A model generated the notes under the pieces. That model did no database searches and was not told the origin of the DNA. It was given only the letters and a program-made list of their open reading frames with translations. This document shows, piece by piece, positions 1-9,995 of a stretch of 64,000 nucleotides of DNA (the stretch's first letter is position 1; each line of letters starts with the position of its first letter). The stretch covers positions 28,396,001 to 28,460,000 of the forward strand of contig NC_079883.1 in NCBI RefSeq assembly GCF_029227915.1, in the 5' to 3' direction. This DNA is from Hydractinia symbiolongicarpus (taxonomy: Eukaryota; Cnidaria; Hydrozoa; Anthoathecata; Hydractiniidae). A program made the position numbers and the translations under genes.

Positions 1-987
1 ATTTTAATTTCAGTGACAGCGCAAAGAAACGCTTCCTACGAAAAAGTTACTGTTAACGAGGTTGCAATAATAAGCCATGATAAGCGGTAACCCAAGGTAT
101 AACTTATTTTTTGTTTTTAGAAATTATATCTTGAGCGAGAAACTTTATAAACAGACTGCAATGTTATGACGTCATTACCTCAAGATAAAAATTACTTTTA
201 TAATTTTTGAATATAAAAACCAAACACATTGTTCTACTCAAGCAATCTGCGGAGACTTTTTCTTGGACTCACTAGCAAAATAATTGAAGTTGAAGTACGT
301 CTGATATTCAGTGTTGGTAAGAAGGTAAACATGTATTTTTAGACTCGAGCAGGGAGGTACAGGGACTAATCGGGGGTGTACCGTGATTATAATACATCAG
401 GTTAAAAAAATTATTTTTTTGCTTGTTTCATAAAAAGGAATGTTTAGACATGTACCTGTACTTAGTTTTTTTTCTTAAAAAAACTTTCAAGAAATGATAA
501 AATAAGACAAAGTTATAGAAAAAATAGACTCATGACGCAGCGTTCGCCTCTAGTTCAGAAAGTTGTTAATATGGCTACCTAGTCCTCAGAAATTATGGCG
601 CTCCAACACTTGGTCCGATTTTTGTTCGGCCATTTCCAGGACCTGTCCCTTAAGAGTTAACGGAGGGCTGGGTGAGATATTGGGTGAGAATGCTTAAAAT
701 GGGTCAGTTGGACCAAGTTTCAGCTCAACACCACGCTCAAATTGTTAAGGAGGCATTTTTAATTTTCCAGATTCGCAACCAATGTTTTTTTTGCATCAGT
801 GGCTTGAGGGATGTGGATCGCAAACGAAAGCGGAAATTATGTAAAAAACTGCAATTTCATTTCTTCTTCTTCTTCTTCTTTAAATGTTTAAAATATTTAC
901 TCTTAAATTTTAACGCTTCTTTACCCACCTGCAATCCAGCTGCACTTATGTTAACAGTAAATAGTATATATGTTTATTTTCCTTCAG
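1..987. other. Region upstream of the globin gene
   Basis: I see no coding exon here. The stretch is AT-rich and has a (TTC)n microsatellite at 861-880. A reading frame open from 672 runs into the globin start, but the part before 999 has low-complexity content and no family match. A pyrimidine-rich tract ending in AG at 986-987 sits just before the globin ATG and is probably a splice acceptor, so a 5' untranslated exon or a trans-spliced leader could join at 988. Confidence 0.5.
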
Positions 988-998
988 TTTGTGCAACC

Positions 999-3900
999 AT
1001 GGGTAATCAGTTTTGTTTACGACGAAGGAATGACATCGCGAATGCAGATCCTGTTCTTCAAAGAAAGCAACTATACACTATCGAAGAGATAAATCTTCTA
1101 CAGAAACAGTGGCATTTTATGATGAAAGATGTTGACGACAACGGTATTATGTTGTTTACAGCGTGAGTGCTTTAAAATTGTGTTACTAACTTCCTTATTT
1201 GTCCTTTCCAAATGACTTTGCATAAAAAACTAAAAATTATAAAACGACAACACCAAGTTTGCACTATTGATATTGAAACGAAAAACTAATAAAAAACAAT
1301 TTCATGGGAGTGAAGCTAGTTGCTCTGGATAAATGAAGACAAAGTGGTTTCCATGGTTTAACCCTTTTTGTCCCGGTTGCCGCGCGCTTTTTAGTAGGAA
1401 ACCGTTTGATGTTGCGGAAACAGAATAATGGTTCTAGAGTGTCCGAAAGTCACTAGATTTGGAGATATAGCCTTTCCAAAGCGGTGACTAAAACCATCCA
1501 CCCTACGGGTTGCAGGGAATGAAAGGTTTTTTTTTCTTTTTGGTTTCCTTTTTAAGAAATAAAGAAGGCTTGGGCACAAGGTTGTATTGCAATTTTACAC
1601 CTAAAGCATTCGAACCAAGTTAATGAAAAATTCCAACTGCTATGTCAACGCTAATCAAGAAATTAAGTTTTGGTCGCTTGAGTTTTTTCTCATAATAAAG
1701 AATTGTGAAAAATCGGAATTTTATAGTGAAAACAATAAATAAAACAGCTTGATAAAATTGTTTTAATGGGAAGTTCATAAACCATTCCAATACAAAAAAA
1801 CGTGAGAGATATTTTTCAACCAATTTTCACGATAAATAAAATGTGGGAAATTTTACAGGAAAAGGTTTAATGGATTTTTTAGCCTAGTTAACTAATTTCT
1901 CTTCGATGAGATCAAATCGTAGCTCTCCCTTAGATGGATTTTTTTTTACTACTTTTTTTTTCTACAGTACAACATGAAAATCAAAGGCAAACCCTGGGTT
2001 TACACAGCTGTGACAGGGTCTGGTCCTCAGATTAAGATCTAACCAAACGTTCATATTAGGAAAAAACCTAATTTCCTGAATTCAGACCATCCAGTAATGA
2101 TTAATGTTTGTATCCATCTCCCATTTGCGGAAATTTAAGTGAATAAAAGCGGTGCTTTCGTGTTCGTTAGAGTTATATTCGTCATGTGATTAAAGAACAA
2201 TAAAATGCTACCAATCAGTATCCAGTATTTGGCCGAAAAAAACTGTTATTCCCGATTTTTATGCTGGTTACTAAGAAAGGACAATATTAGAGCGCACATT
2301 CATTGTAATGGAAGAAAATTTTGATCTGCACTGAGGCTTTATAGCGTCCTGACTCGAGCATATAGTGCAATTTTGTGCAACTGAATTTCGCAAATGGGAC
2401 TCAAAATCGCACAAAAAGTTATGCCAAAGTTTCTTTCCTTTGATTTTTTAAAAAAGCAGGTACTAAACAAGTGAAAGTATACACTCCCTCACAAAGTGTG
2501 TTGGGACAAGCTTGAAAATGTTCGTACCCACAAGTAGTTATATAGGCCATTTCTTTACTAGATTTACGCAATTTGAAATTTGCTAAGGTTACTTATTAAT
2601 GTTCACAACAGACTTAGTGATTTAGTTAGATCCCAACACTCATGATGTGCTAATTCTTGCTGACAATGGTGAGATCGTATTCTCAAATTTTGGGGCTTTT
2701 GTGAGCTTTGACGTGGATTATTTCGTAAAGGGAATGTGTTAGAAAGTTCGACCAGTGCAATTTACCAGCTGCTTACCTAACCTACGCATCTGAAAAAAGT
2801 AGCGCCTCTGCAGCCTACTGGCAGCGTAGAATTTCCAAGTTAATTCTTCTTACCAACTTGTAAATTGATAAAACCACTATTGCCTCGATATTTTTGTGAG
2901 GTGTTGTAGATGATTACTAACGGAAAACCTCGGTCCAAATTTTCGTCTCCTGCAACTCCTACCTTTAACATTTACTAAAAAGCCTCTAACGCAACCTACG
3001 TCATATCTATATGTTCATAACAGCCGCAAACCAACTCTTTTGTTATAGATTATTCGCAAGCAATGTTAACCTGATGTTGAAGTTTCCGTTTGCATCTGCG
3101 TATGAATACGATAACCATAAAACCTGCAACGATGCTCGCTTACTCTTTCATGTACGAAGAGTGTTTTATGTTTTTGATTCAGTCATCGATACCCTGTCTA
3201 ATGGAAGATATACTCAAGAAATGAGCAAGGTGAAAGATATTGGAAAAATACATTCAAAATATGGCGTCAAACTCGAGGATCTTCAAGTAAGCCTTCACCT
3301 CGATCGTAGGTCGCGTCGAGATATTTTTGTTACTCGTTTACAAATACTGCACGTGTTAGCGCCGAGATTAAACAAATTCCTAACTTTCTAATAATAGTTG
3401 TGCTCTGTGCAAAATATCACTGTAGCTTCATTCTGGGAACCGCGCAGAGTGCATAATCTGCTGACAGGCGAACCTGTGAATGTTTCCACGGGTGATTGAC
3501 TAATATTATAATAATCGTTGTCTGTCTGTCTTTGAGTCAATTTAAAAACCAGGGTTTTGTATTTTAAAACGCCATTATAATCGCACCTATATTCATAGAG
3601 ATAACCCCTGTTCAATAAATTTCATTATTTATGCTAACAGGCAGGCAAGAAGGCGACAATTAGCCATGCGATAAACATGTACCACAGCCGATCCCCTATG
3701 GAATTTTCCACGGGCTAGCGACTAGGCTCTACTCATTACTAAAACTCTGTCTGTCTGTGACACAGGCTAATGTCGTGTTAATAATGCACGAAATGTTTTA
3801 GCAGAATTAATAAATGCAATATATCTTGAATGATTTCGGAAAGTTTTTTTTGATTAAAAAATAACAATTACTTTCTTAAGTGCTACTCTTCCATATCTCT

Positions 3901-4242
3901 AGTGACATGTGAAACATGTAAAGAGTTTGACCACTCTCGTTACCAAAGCTTTTATTTGCTGCAATCGCTTCAGCTGATGTGTTAAGAAAATTCTAGGGAT
4001 GAGGTTGAAGATATCTTATATTTTACATTTTTTTTCAGGATTTTAAGACAGCTCTTCTCAAGACGCTCTCTAAAGAATTGTCACACAATTATGACGAATT
4101 TGCGTGCAGTGTATGGTCAAAATTTATTGATGACATTATTCATTGCATCGACAGTGGAACTTACGCAGATGTACACGAGAAAGAAATATTTGACAACACA
4201 TCAACATGTCATGTTCATAACATAACTGTGTTAAAACAGTAA
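999..4242 (+). CDS. Globin with an N-terminal acylation motif, three exons
   Basis: Haem-binding globin of 201 residues. Exons are 999-1162, 3049-3286 and 4039-4242 (TAA); all joins keep frame and use GT-AG. The N-terminus MGNQFC followed by basic residues has Gly2 for N-myristoylation and Cys6 for palmitoylation, so the protein is probably attached to the inner face of a membrane, as known for some cnidarian and globin-X-type globins. Phe67 (KFPF) fits the CD1 position, His89 (LFHVRRVF) the distal E7 ligand and His123 (IGKIHSKYGV) the proximal F8 ligand. Intron 1 is phase 2 in helix B and intron 2 is phase 0 in helix G, matching the ancient B12.2 and G7.0 sites. An AATAAA lies at 4261-4266, 19 bases after the stop. 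Oxygen storage, redox sensing and membrane protection are all possible roles; the sequence does not decide. The globin call is strong. Confidence 0.9.
3440..3790 (+). mobile_element. Tandem degenerate Helitron-like ends in globin intron 2
   Basis: Two head-to-tail 3' ends are visible. One is a diverged hairpin ending near 3503 in GACTAAT. The other is a hairpin around 3690-3718 followed by GACTAG at about 3731. After each comes a start-like stretch containing the TCTGTCTGTC motif. The intact 136-bp copy at 19302-19437 has the same order of parts, which supports the assignment. The 5' TC ends are worn. Confidence 0.45.
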
Positions 4243-5511
4243 AAGAAGAACACTTCAATGAATAAATTGACCACACCCAGGAGCAAGTGGAGCTTCACTC
4301 GCGAGCGAGTAATAGAAGCGAAGCATGTTTGCTTAGCATTTCTACGGGCTTAAGACTATAACATAACACTATCATGACTGTAATTTATTTTGAGCTGCGA
4401 TATTAGAAGCCATGTAACAAAGGAATATTTGCAAGAAACAGATTAAGAAGGAAAAGAAGAACTTCATGGCTGCTGTTTTACCTACCACAAAAAAACGAAA
4501 TTCAATTTCTTTAAATCTAACTAAATGTTAATATACTGTACCTGTTTTTTGTGATTATATCTTGTGTTAAATTTAGGAGGAGTTGACCACAAAACAATCA
4601 TAGTCTGAACAAATAAAAGTTTACTCGATTAAAACCTCTTCAGCAACGTAACATATCAGGGATGCTTACAACAATATATAGTTACATTAACCATAATAAA
4701 CCATAATAAATCTTATTTAGAACTTAGAAGGAAATTTTTTTATTTATTCGCGAATTCCCACACTGAAAGATCTAAAATTTCCACATATCGTCTACGTGAA
4801 CTGTTAAGTAAGATAGGGTTAGGAAGAAATCATAGGAAACTACCATCGGTAAAAAATTACCTAATTCTACCAACTCCATTTTTCCCACTAAATTTTTCGT
4901 CGATTTTTTTTTTTGTGCCTTTATCACACAACCGTTGCATGATATTTTTGGCTTAAATTTCTTTGAAATTATTATAACAGAAGAAGAACTTTATATTTTA
5001 TGAACATAACAAGTATTTCGAAAATTAGTCGGTATAAAAAAATGTGCAGATGACAAATAATTAAGGTATTTCTTTGAATCATCACCAATTACACAATTTT
5101 ACACTGCAACACTGTTACTAGCATTTATAACATTAGTATTTTTTCTTTACTCTCCTCTGCGAAAATTCCTTCCAACGAAAATTACATTCCTATTTCTGTG
5201 TGTTAAGTACAGCTACTGGTAGTTGTATTGTATGACTTGTAAACAAATCCACTTAAAGGTAAACATCAACTTCTATCCCAGACCTCCTTGTTTCTTCTTT
5301 TATGCCGGAGGAAAGGCCCTGGGATTGAGGTTGGGTAAACATTCATTTTTTTTGGTAATGATGTGATCGAAAGAGATTTCTTTTGACCACGCTTTGTGGT
5401 ATGTTGTATTAGTCGCTGCTTCAAACCTGGTAATAAAAGGATAATTACACCAGCCATTATAATCGTTAGCTTAAAGTTGGTTCCGATGATACTGTGTTGG
5501 AAGAAGAAATA
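4243..5511. other. Globin 3' flank and intergenic DNA
   Basis: Besides the AATAAA at 4261-4266 and a second at about 4612, I find no exon-like sequence, RNA gene or clear repeat. A minus-strand reading frame at 5266-5601 contains a hydrophobic run but has no family resemblance, and it overlaps the relic at 5512. Confidence 0.4.
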
Positions 5512-5553
5512 ATGGCAACAAGTCCAAGTGGCATACGCAGTGATACTGTGTGA
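5495..5553 (+). pseudogene. Relic of the N-terminus of the 14.8-kb PC4-like gene
   Basis: About 40 bases here are nearly the same as the start of the ORF at 14768. ATG at 5512 opens MATSPSGIRSDTV and then meets TGA at 5551-5553, while the other locus reads MAISPSGRSDVYW. The shared block begins upstream of the ATG (GGAAGAAGAAATA), so it includes the leader. Similarity stops after about 13 codons. It is either a truncated duplicate or an exon-sized fragment carried by a repeat. Confidence 0.5.
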
Positions 5554-5690
5554 CACAGTGTCTCCGCAAGCAATTTTAACCTTATTTTTGAAACCGTACA
5601 CATTTGCAAAGCTAATAAAAAATATTTTATCCTGTATAAATATTGAATACTTACTGGCAAGCTTGTAATAGAGTGTTTACTTTGTAACCT

Positions 5691-5863
5691 AGCCGAGTCA
5701 TATCAGGGACTAAAAACGTTCTTGTCGTCTGATGTTCACCATGAGAATAGGATTGTTATCCTGACCAGTGTCTTTTTACGGCTGTTTATTCGCAGGAGCT
5801 TCGTTGGTAACACTACAAATAAGAACTGCAGAGGCTATCCCGAGTACATAGTAATAATAATCA
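5691..5863 (+). mobile_element. 5'-truncated SINE, family A
   Basis: It begins inside the tRNA-like head (GCCGAGTCAT) and continues through blocks shared with the full copy at 13778-14085 (for example ATGAGAATAGGATTG and GAGGCTATCC). It ends in TAATAATAAT. The left end is cut and part of the middle is missing or replaced. Confidence 0.65.
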
Positions 5864-6545
5864 ACAAAAAAATTTTTTGCGACTCTATCGGTCACAAGTG
5901 GTGAATGCACTTGTTCAATTTCCCATGTTACACTTTGACTATAACGAAAGCACGAAAACTCATTCTCGCTTGATGGGTTGTGGAGTTATCTGTTTCGGAT
6001 AAGAATAAATTACAGTATGTTGGCCAACTTTGCAAAACACTTTATTGTTTAAAAAGTCAGTAAGGCTTTATCAAGAAGGTTCTTTGTTATTTCTTGTTAT
6101 TTTATAATGAAGTCACGTATACCCGAAGTTTTAATTCTCTTATATATGTATTTTTTAATTGTATTTTGTAATTTCCTATGATTATCATTAAGCAATGAAC
6201 GTCTTTCTTGGATTTTACTTTTTCTCATCTCATTCGTTTCTAACAAAATGTTGACAAAGGAAACCATAGATGAAGATCCAATTCAAACATGTACATCATT
6301 TATTCTTAAAAAATTATAAATTAAAAAATAATTTTCTTTTCGCACGAGATTATTAAGTAAGTTTTAAAAAGAAAATTCTAAACGCCTTTATAGTTTACAT
6401 CCGTAATGTAAAACATGTCTGTTATTTGCTTTGTATACGATCATTGTAAAAATATTTGCACGAAATAAATAGTTGAAAAACAATCTATATTGGAGTTAGA
6501 ATGCATATGAAATGTCAGTTATTAGAAATAAAACGAACGAGTTAA
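5864..6545. promoter_or_regulatory. Upstream region of the DEG/ENaC gene
   Basis: AT-rich non-coding DNA of 680 bp that must hold the promoter of the intronless channel gene. I see no unambiguous TATA box at a usual distance and no long repeat. A TAA lies directly before the ATG in the same frame (6543-6545). Confidence 0.35.
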
Positions 6546-8027
6546 ATGGAAAATTTAGGAAGAAAGCTATTGTGCCTGCCCAAGAATAAAGACAAGAAGA
6601 AGCATACAACTAAAAAAAGAGTTGTCAAAGAATATGTTGAAAATGCCACGGCTCATGGAATTACAAAAATTTATTTATCGAGGCAAATATTTGCTCGCTT
6701 GTTTTGGATCGCGGCTTTTTTGACATTTTTTGGTTTTGCCGTATTTCAGATAGTCGAGCTATCAGAAAAGCTGACGACATTTGACTACGTGACTAAGATA
6801 CAAGTCAACGTAAACCAAAATGGTTTAAAGTTCCCTGCAGTAACTCTATGCAATTCGAATGCATTTTTATCCTCAGAAGTTGACAAAATACTTGAAATTA
6901 ATACAGGGAACATAACAAATATTACAAGCCAGGAGATAATGAAAATTTTTCAGGAACAGGCTGTAAAATTTAATAAAAGTGAACTGAAAAAAATGGGTCA
7001 ACAACCAGAAGTATTTTTCCAAGCTGGGACATGCTTATTTAACGGTAAAAACTGCTCCTACCCGACAGATTTTTACATGCTTACTAGTCCATCAGTTGGG
7101 AACTGTTTCACTTTTAATGAGAACGGAAGTGTATTGCAACCAAAGCTTGGAATAAAACACGGATTATTTCTAGTTGTAAATATCGATCAAAACAATTATA
7201 ATATTCACGACCCCGAGTCTATATTTACACCCGCTGGTGTACACATCACTATACATAATCCTGGACAGTCAACTCATTTGAAAAGTCATTCCATTCTTGC
7301 TGCTCCAAACCAGTTAACGCGAATTGCAGTGAAAAAATTTGAAGAAAGCCGTTTAAAAAATCCGTATCGTGACAACTGCACGGATAATGGAGTTCCTGGA
7401 ATGAAGCTTTTATATCCTGGTGGATACAGCGTTCCATCTTGTTCCGCTACGTGTTATGTTCTCAAAATGTCCCAAAAATGCGGTGCTGTTGATCTAGAAA
7501 GTGCGTTGCTAGGGTCGCAACAACAACATCTTAATCTAACATTAGCAACAACAAAAGAAGAAGCCGAATGTATACAAGCGTTTGATGATAGTTTCAATAA
7601 TGGCTCCGTTTACTGCGATTGTCCTGTGCTGTGTCAGAGTACAAGTTTCGTGACTACGGTTTCTACCGCTGATTGGCCTTCTAGAAAAGAAATGAATCTA
7701 TGGAGAACGAAGATAGGCGCTGAGAATTTTACTAGCATGAATTTTACAGAGAATTTTTTGGCGCTGCAAATATATTACGAAGACTTCTCTGTATTGACAA
7801 CAATACACCAGCCAGCTTACGATTCAACTCAATTTTTCTCGGACCTTGGTGGACAACTAGGTTTATGGATTGGTGGTTCATTTTTCTCTTTGTTAGAATT
7901 TGGTGTAGCGCTTGCAGAGTTGATATATATTATTGTGTTCCCCAACAACAAGAATAAGAAAAACGAAAAGGAAATTTCACAAGATAAGGAAAAAGACTCA
8001 TACTCGATGTCTAATCCACATGCATAA
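6546..8027 (+). CDS. DEG/ENaC (HyNaC/ASIC-type) sodium channel subunit, intronless
   Basis: A 493-residue subunit of the degenerin/epithelial sodium channel family, whose members form trimeric amiloride-sensitive cation channels in the plasma membrane. In order: a basic cytosolic N-terminus with the HG gating motif at 37-38 (ATAHGITKIY); TM1 about 50-71; the post-TM1 motif FPAVTLCN at 96-103; a large Cys-rich extracellular loop with many N-x-S/T sites, GVPGMKLLYPGGY and paired Cys around CDCPVLC; TM2 about 437-464 with GLWIGGS at 439-445, whose G-G-S is the expected selectivity-filter site; and a short charged C-tail. The start is fixed by an in-frame TAA just before the ATG. AATAAA is at 8047-8052. 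In Hydra, related HyNaC subunits are gated by RFamide peptides, so peptide gating is plausible but inferred. The whole family fold is in one exon. Confidence 0.93.
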   Translation: MENLGRKLLCLPKNKDKKKHTTKKRVVKEYVENATAHGITKIYLSRQIFARLFWIAAFLTFFGFAVFQIVELSEKLTTFDYVTKIQVNVNQNGLKFPAVTLCNSNAFLSSEVDKILEINTGNITNITSQEIMKIFQEQAVKFNKSELKKMGQQPEVFFQAGTCLFNGKNCSYPTDFYMLTSPSVGNCFTFNENGSVLQPKLGIKHGLFLVVNIDQNNYNIHDPESIFTPAGVHITIHNPGQSTHLKSHSILAAPNQLTRIAVKKFEESRLKNPYRDNCTDNGVPGMKLLYPGGYSVPSCSATCYVLKMSQKCGAVDLESALLGSQQQHLNLTLATTKEEAECIQAFDDSFNNGSVYCDCPVLCQSTSFVTTVSTADWPSRKEMNLWRTKIGAENFTSMNFTENFLALQIYYEDFSVLTTIHQPAYDSTQFFSDLGGQLGLWIGGSFFSLLEFGVALAELIYIIVFPNNKNKKNEKEISQDKEKDSYSMSNPHA

Positions 8028-8052
8028 ACAATGTAGATGTTTTACAAATAAA

Positions 8053-8443
8053 CGAGCGAACATTTTAAATAACTCTCAGGTTGGTGTCGAACAAATATAT
8101 GCAAAATAAGCATATGGTTTTGTAGTGTTTTGAGAAAGTAATTCTTCTCGCATTTGTCGGATGTCGGGGCTTTTTCAGTATGGTGAATTTGTTAAGACTG
8201 CTAACGGTAGAGTCGTTTACTTTTTAACTTTCCAATCTCCCAAAAGCTAATCTATGTCTATAACATGCCGATTCTTTCTGCCAGCCAATCATAGATGTGG
8301 AGACAAAGTTAATTCGCCTCAACAATAGAATGGTTACAACAAAATAAACAAGAACAGAACGTATATCTAATTTAGTTTACTTATTTCTAAAAATACATGA
8401 AGTTAAAAGTAAATTTAACCTCTTGAGTGTTTATTGGAAGCTG
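8053..8443. other. Short convergent intergenic space
   Basis: It separates the 3' ends of the channel gene (+) and the phosphatase gene (-). The minus-strand AATAAA for the latter is at 8430-8435, about 10 bases after its stop. Nothing else is seen. Confidence 0.5.
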
Positions 8444-9214
8444 CTAATGATGATGATTATGACTGTCATGACTTTCCCAACCAATTTTTTCCAGCACATC
8501 ATGCAACTTATCCAATTGCTTAATACAAAAGTCTGGTTTAACAAAAGTATCATTGTGATTTTTACCGTAATTAGACGACAATAACACAGTCCACTTAAAA
8601 CCAGCATTTCTTCCACCCAATATGTCGGTTGACATTTTGTCTCCCACAATAACACAATGTTTTGGTTCTAGTCCGTTTTTTCTGCATGCAATAAGAAAGA
8701 GTTCAGCAGTTGGCTTTCGAAGTTTGTGATCCCCTCCTATTACAACGTCGTCGACATATTTCATTGCGTTGCATCTCTCAATTTTCTTTTTTTGCCACGT
8801 TGAGTCACCATTTGTTATAATGATTAATTTAAACTCATCTCTTAAATTTTTCAATACAGACACAGCTTCTTTATCAAATATCATATCTTTAAAAAATTCA
8901 TCTTCATATAGAGCATGCAATTTATCTATATCAACGTTAATGTCTGTACCTGCATTAATTTTAACAGCTTTTTGCCACAACAATTTTCTCCATGCTGTAA
9001 AATCTAAAAGGTTGTTTGGGTCAACTGGACTCTCCAAATTAAGTTCACGAAAGGATTCAATTATTTTGTTAGATTGTTCGCCCGTAAAGTTGTATTCCTT
9101 TTTAAAATAATAAACCACATGATTTAAGGCGTTCAGATGACAGGGATATGTTGGTAACAGCGTATTATCCAAATCAAAAAAGATTCCTCTGCGTCCTTCT
9201 TTGTGTGACGTCAT
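8444..9214 (-). CDS. NANP: N-acylneuraminate-9-phosphatase-like HAD phosphatase, intronless
   Basis: A 256-residue cytosolic HAD-superfamily phosphatase, close in length and layout to animal NANP (about 248 residues), which removes phosphate from N-acylneuraminate-9-phosphate in sialic acid synthesis. HAD motif I is DLDNT, with nucleophile Asp14 and acid/base Asp16; motif II is IIITNGD; the motif III lysine lies in LRKPT; motif IV is VGDKMSTD. A helical cap lies between motifs I and II. Upstream of the ATG an in-frame TAG (TAG TTT TTC ATG) fixes the start. The C-terminus ends in an unusual His-rich tail (HDSHNHHH) that I do not expect in the family. Other HAD phosphatases of subfamily IA are an alternative. 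NANP is preferred from the order of ITNGD, GGxxxxRKP and VGDxxxTDI blocks. Confidence 0.82.
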   Translation of the reverse strand: MTSHKEGRRGIFFDLDNTLLPTYPCHLNALNHVVYYFKKEYNFTGEQSNKIIESFRELNLESPVDPNNLLDFTAWRKLLWQKAVKINAGTDINVDIDKLHALYEDEFFKDMIFDKEAVSVLKNLRDEFKLIIITNGDSTWQKKKIERCNAMKYVDDVVIGGDHKLRKPTAELFLIACRKNGLEPKHCVIVGDKMSTDILGGRNAGFKWTVLLSSNYGKNHNDTFVKPDFCIKQLDKLHDVLEKIGWESHDSHNHHH

Positions 9215-9995
9215 GAAAAACTATTTAGTATGTGTTACTGACCTTTCCGCTGATGCTGTTCCCTAAAATTCAAATTCCACCTTGATACCTTGTTACAGTG
9301 AACTCTTTGTATTTCGATAGCTCAAGGAAACAAACATTTTGTTCGGATTATAGAAAGTTAGTATAATTTTGTAAAAAAAAGGGTAGCTTCCAGCGCGATC
9401 ATTCTTAGTATCTATGCATGCAAAACTGATAACTGTGATTTCTGGTTGGAAAGGGACTTTAAAAATACTCAAATATTTTCTTTTTAAATTTTAAAATCTA
9501 TTGCTTTGCGAAGAAAATTATAGGATAAAGTTTGCGTCTAATGCCGTAAACACACCCAACGAAGGAAAAAGACGTTCAATAAATAGAAGGACGAAATACA
9601 TAAACTCCGCTGCAAAATAATTAATGTTTTAACGTTGTTTTGTTGTGAATTTACCTGTCGTATTAAGATGTCTTGTTGTGTTACATGAAAAAACCAATTC
9701 TACAATACAAGAATGTTAAAAATGAAATCTGTTTTTGTTAAACTCAACGCGATACGTTTCGCACCAGTTTTCGCAAAAAAAAACGTACAACGAGATCATG
9801 TAAACAAAAACCTCGCTTACTACTAATTATTCGGGCTATCAAGTTATACTCCGTATGTATAATACTCCAGATTCGTAGTCCGCGGCACATAAATTTCAAG
9901 TTGAACAAATTTTTTTTAGCAGTCTCGATAGATAGATAGATCGATAGATATAAATATATTTTCAACTTTGAAAGAGCATTGCTAGAACATCAGCC
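9215..9995. promoter_or_regulatory. Divergent intergenic region
   Basis: 780 bp between the divergent starts of the NANP-like gene (-) and the 109-residue gene (+), so both promoters probably lie here. It contains a GATA-rich microsatellite (about 9929-9950). No ORF or repeat of note is seen. Confidence 0.4.

Noticed and set aside
672-998. In-frame extension upstream of the globin ATG
   Set aside because: Low-complexity Phe run from a TTC microsatellite; the MGNQFC start after an AG acceptor is far better.
5266-5601. Minus-strand ORF of 111 codons with a hydrophobic stretch
   Set aside because: No family match, poor composition, and it overlaps the plus-strand relic of the PC4-like gene.
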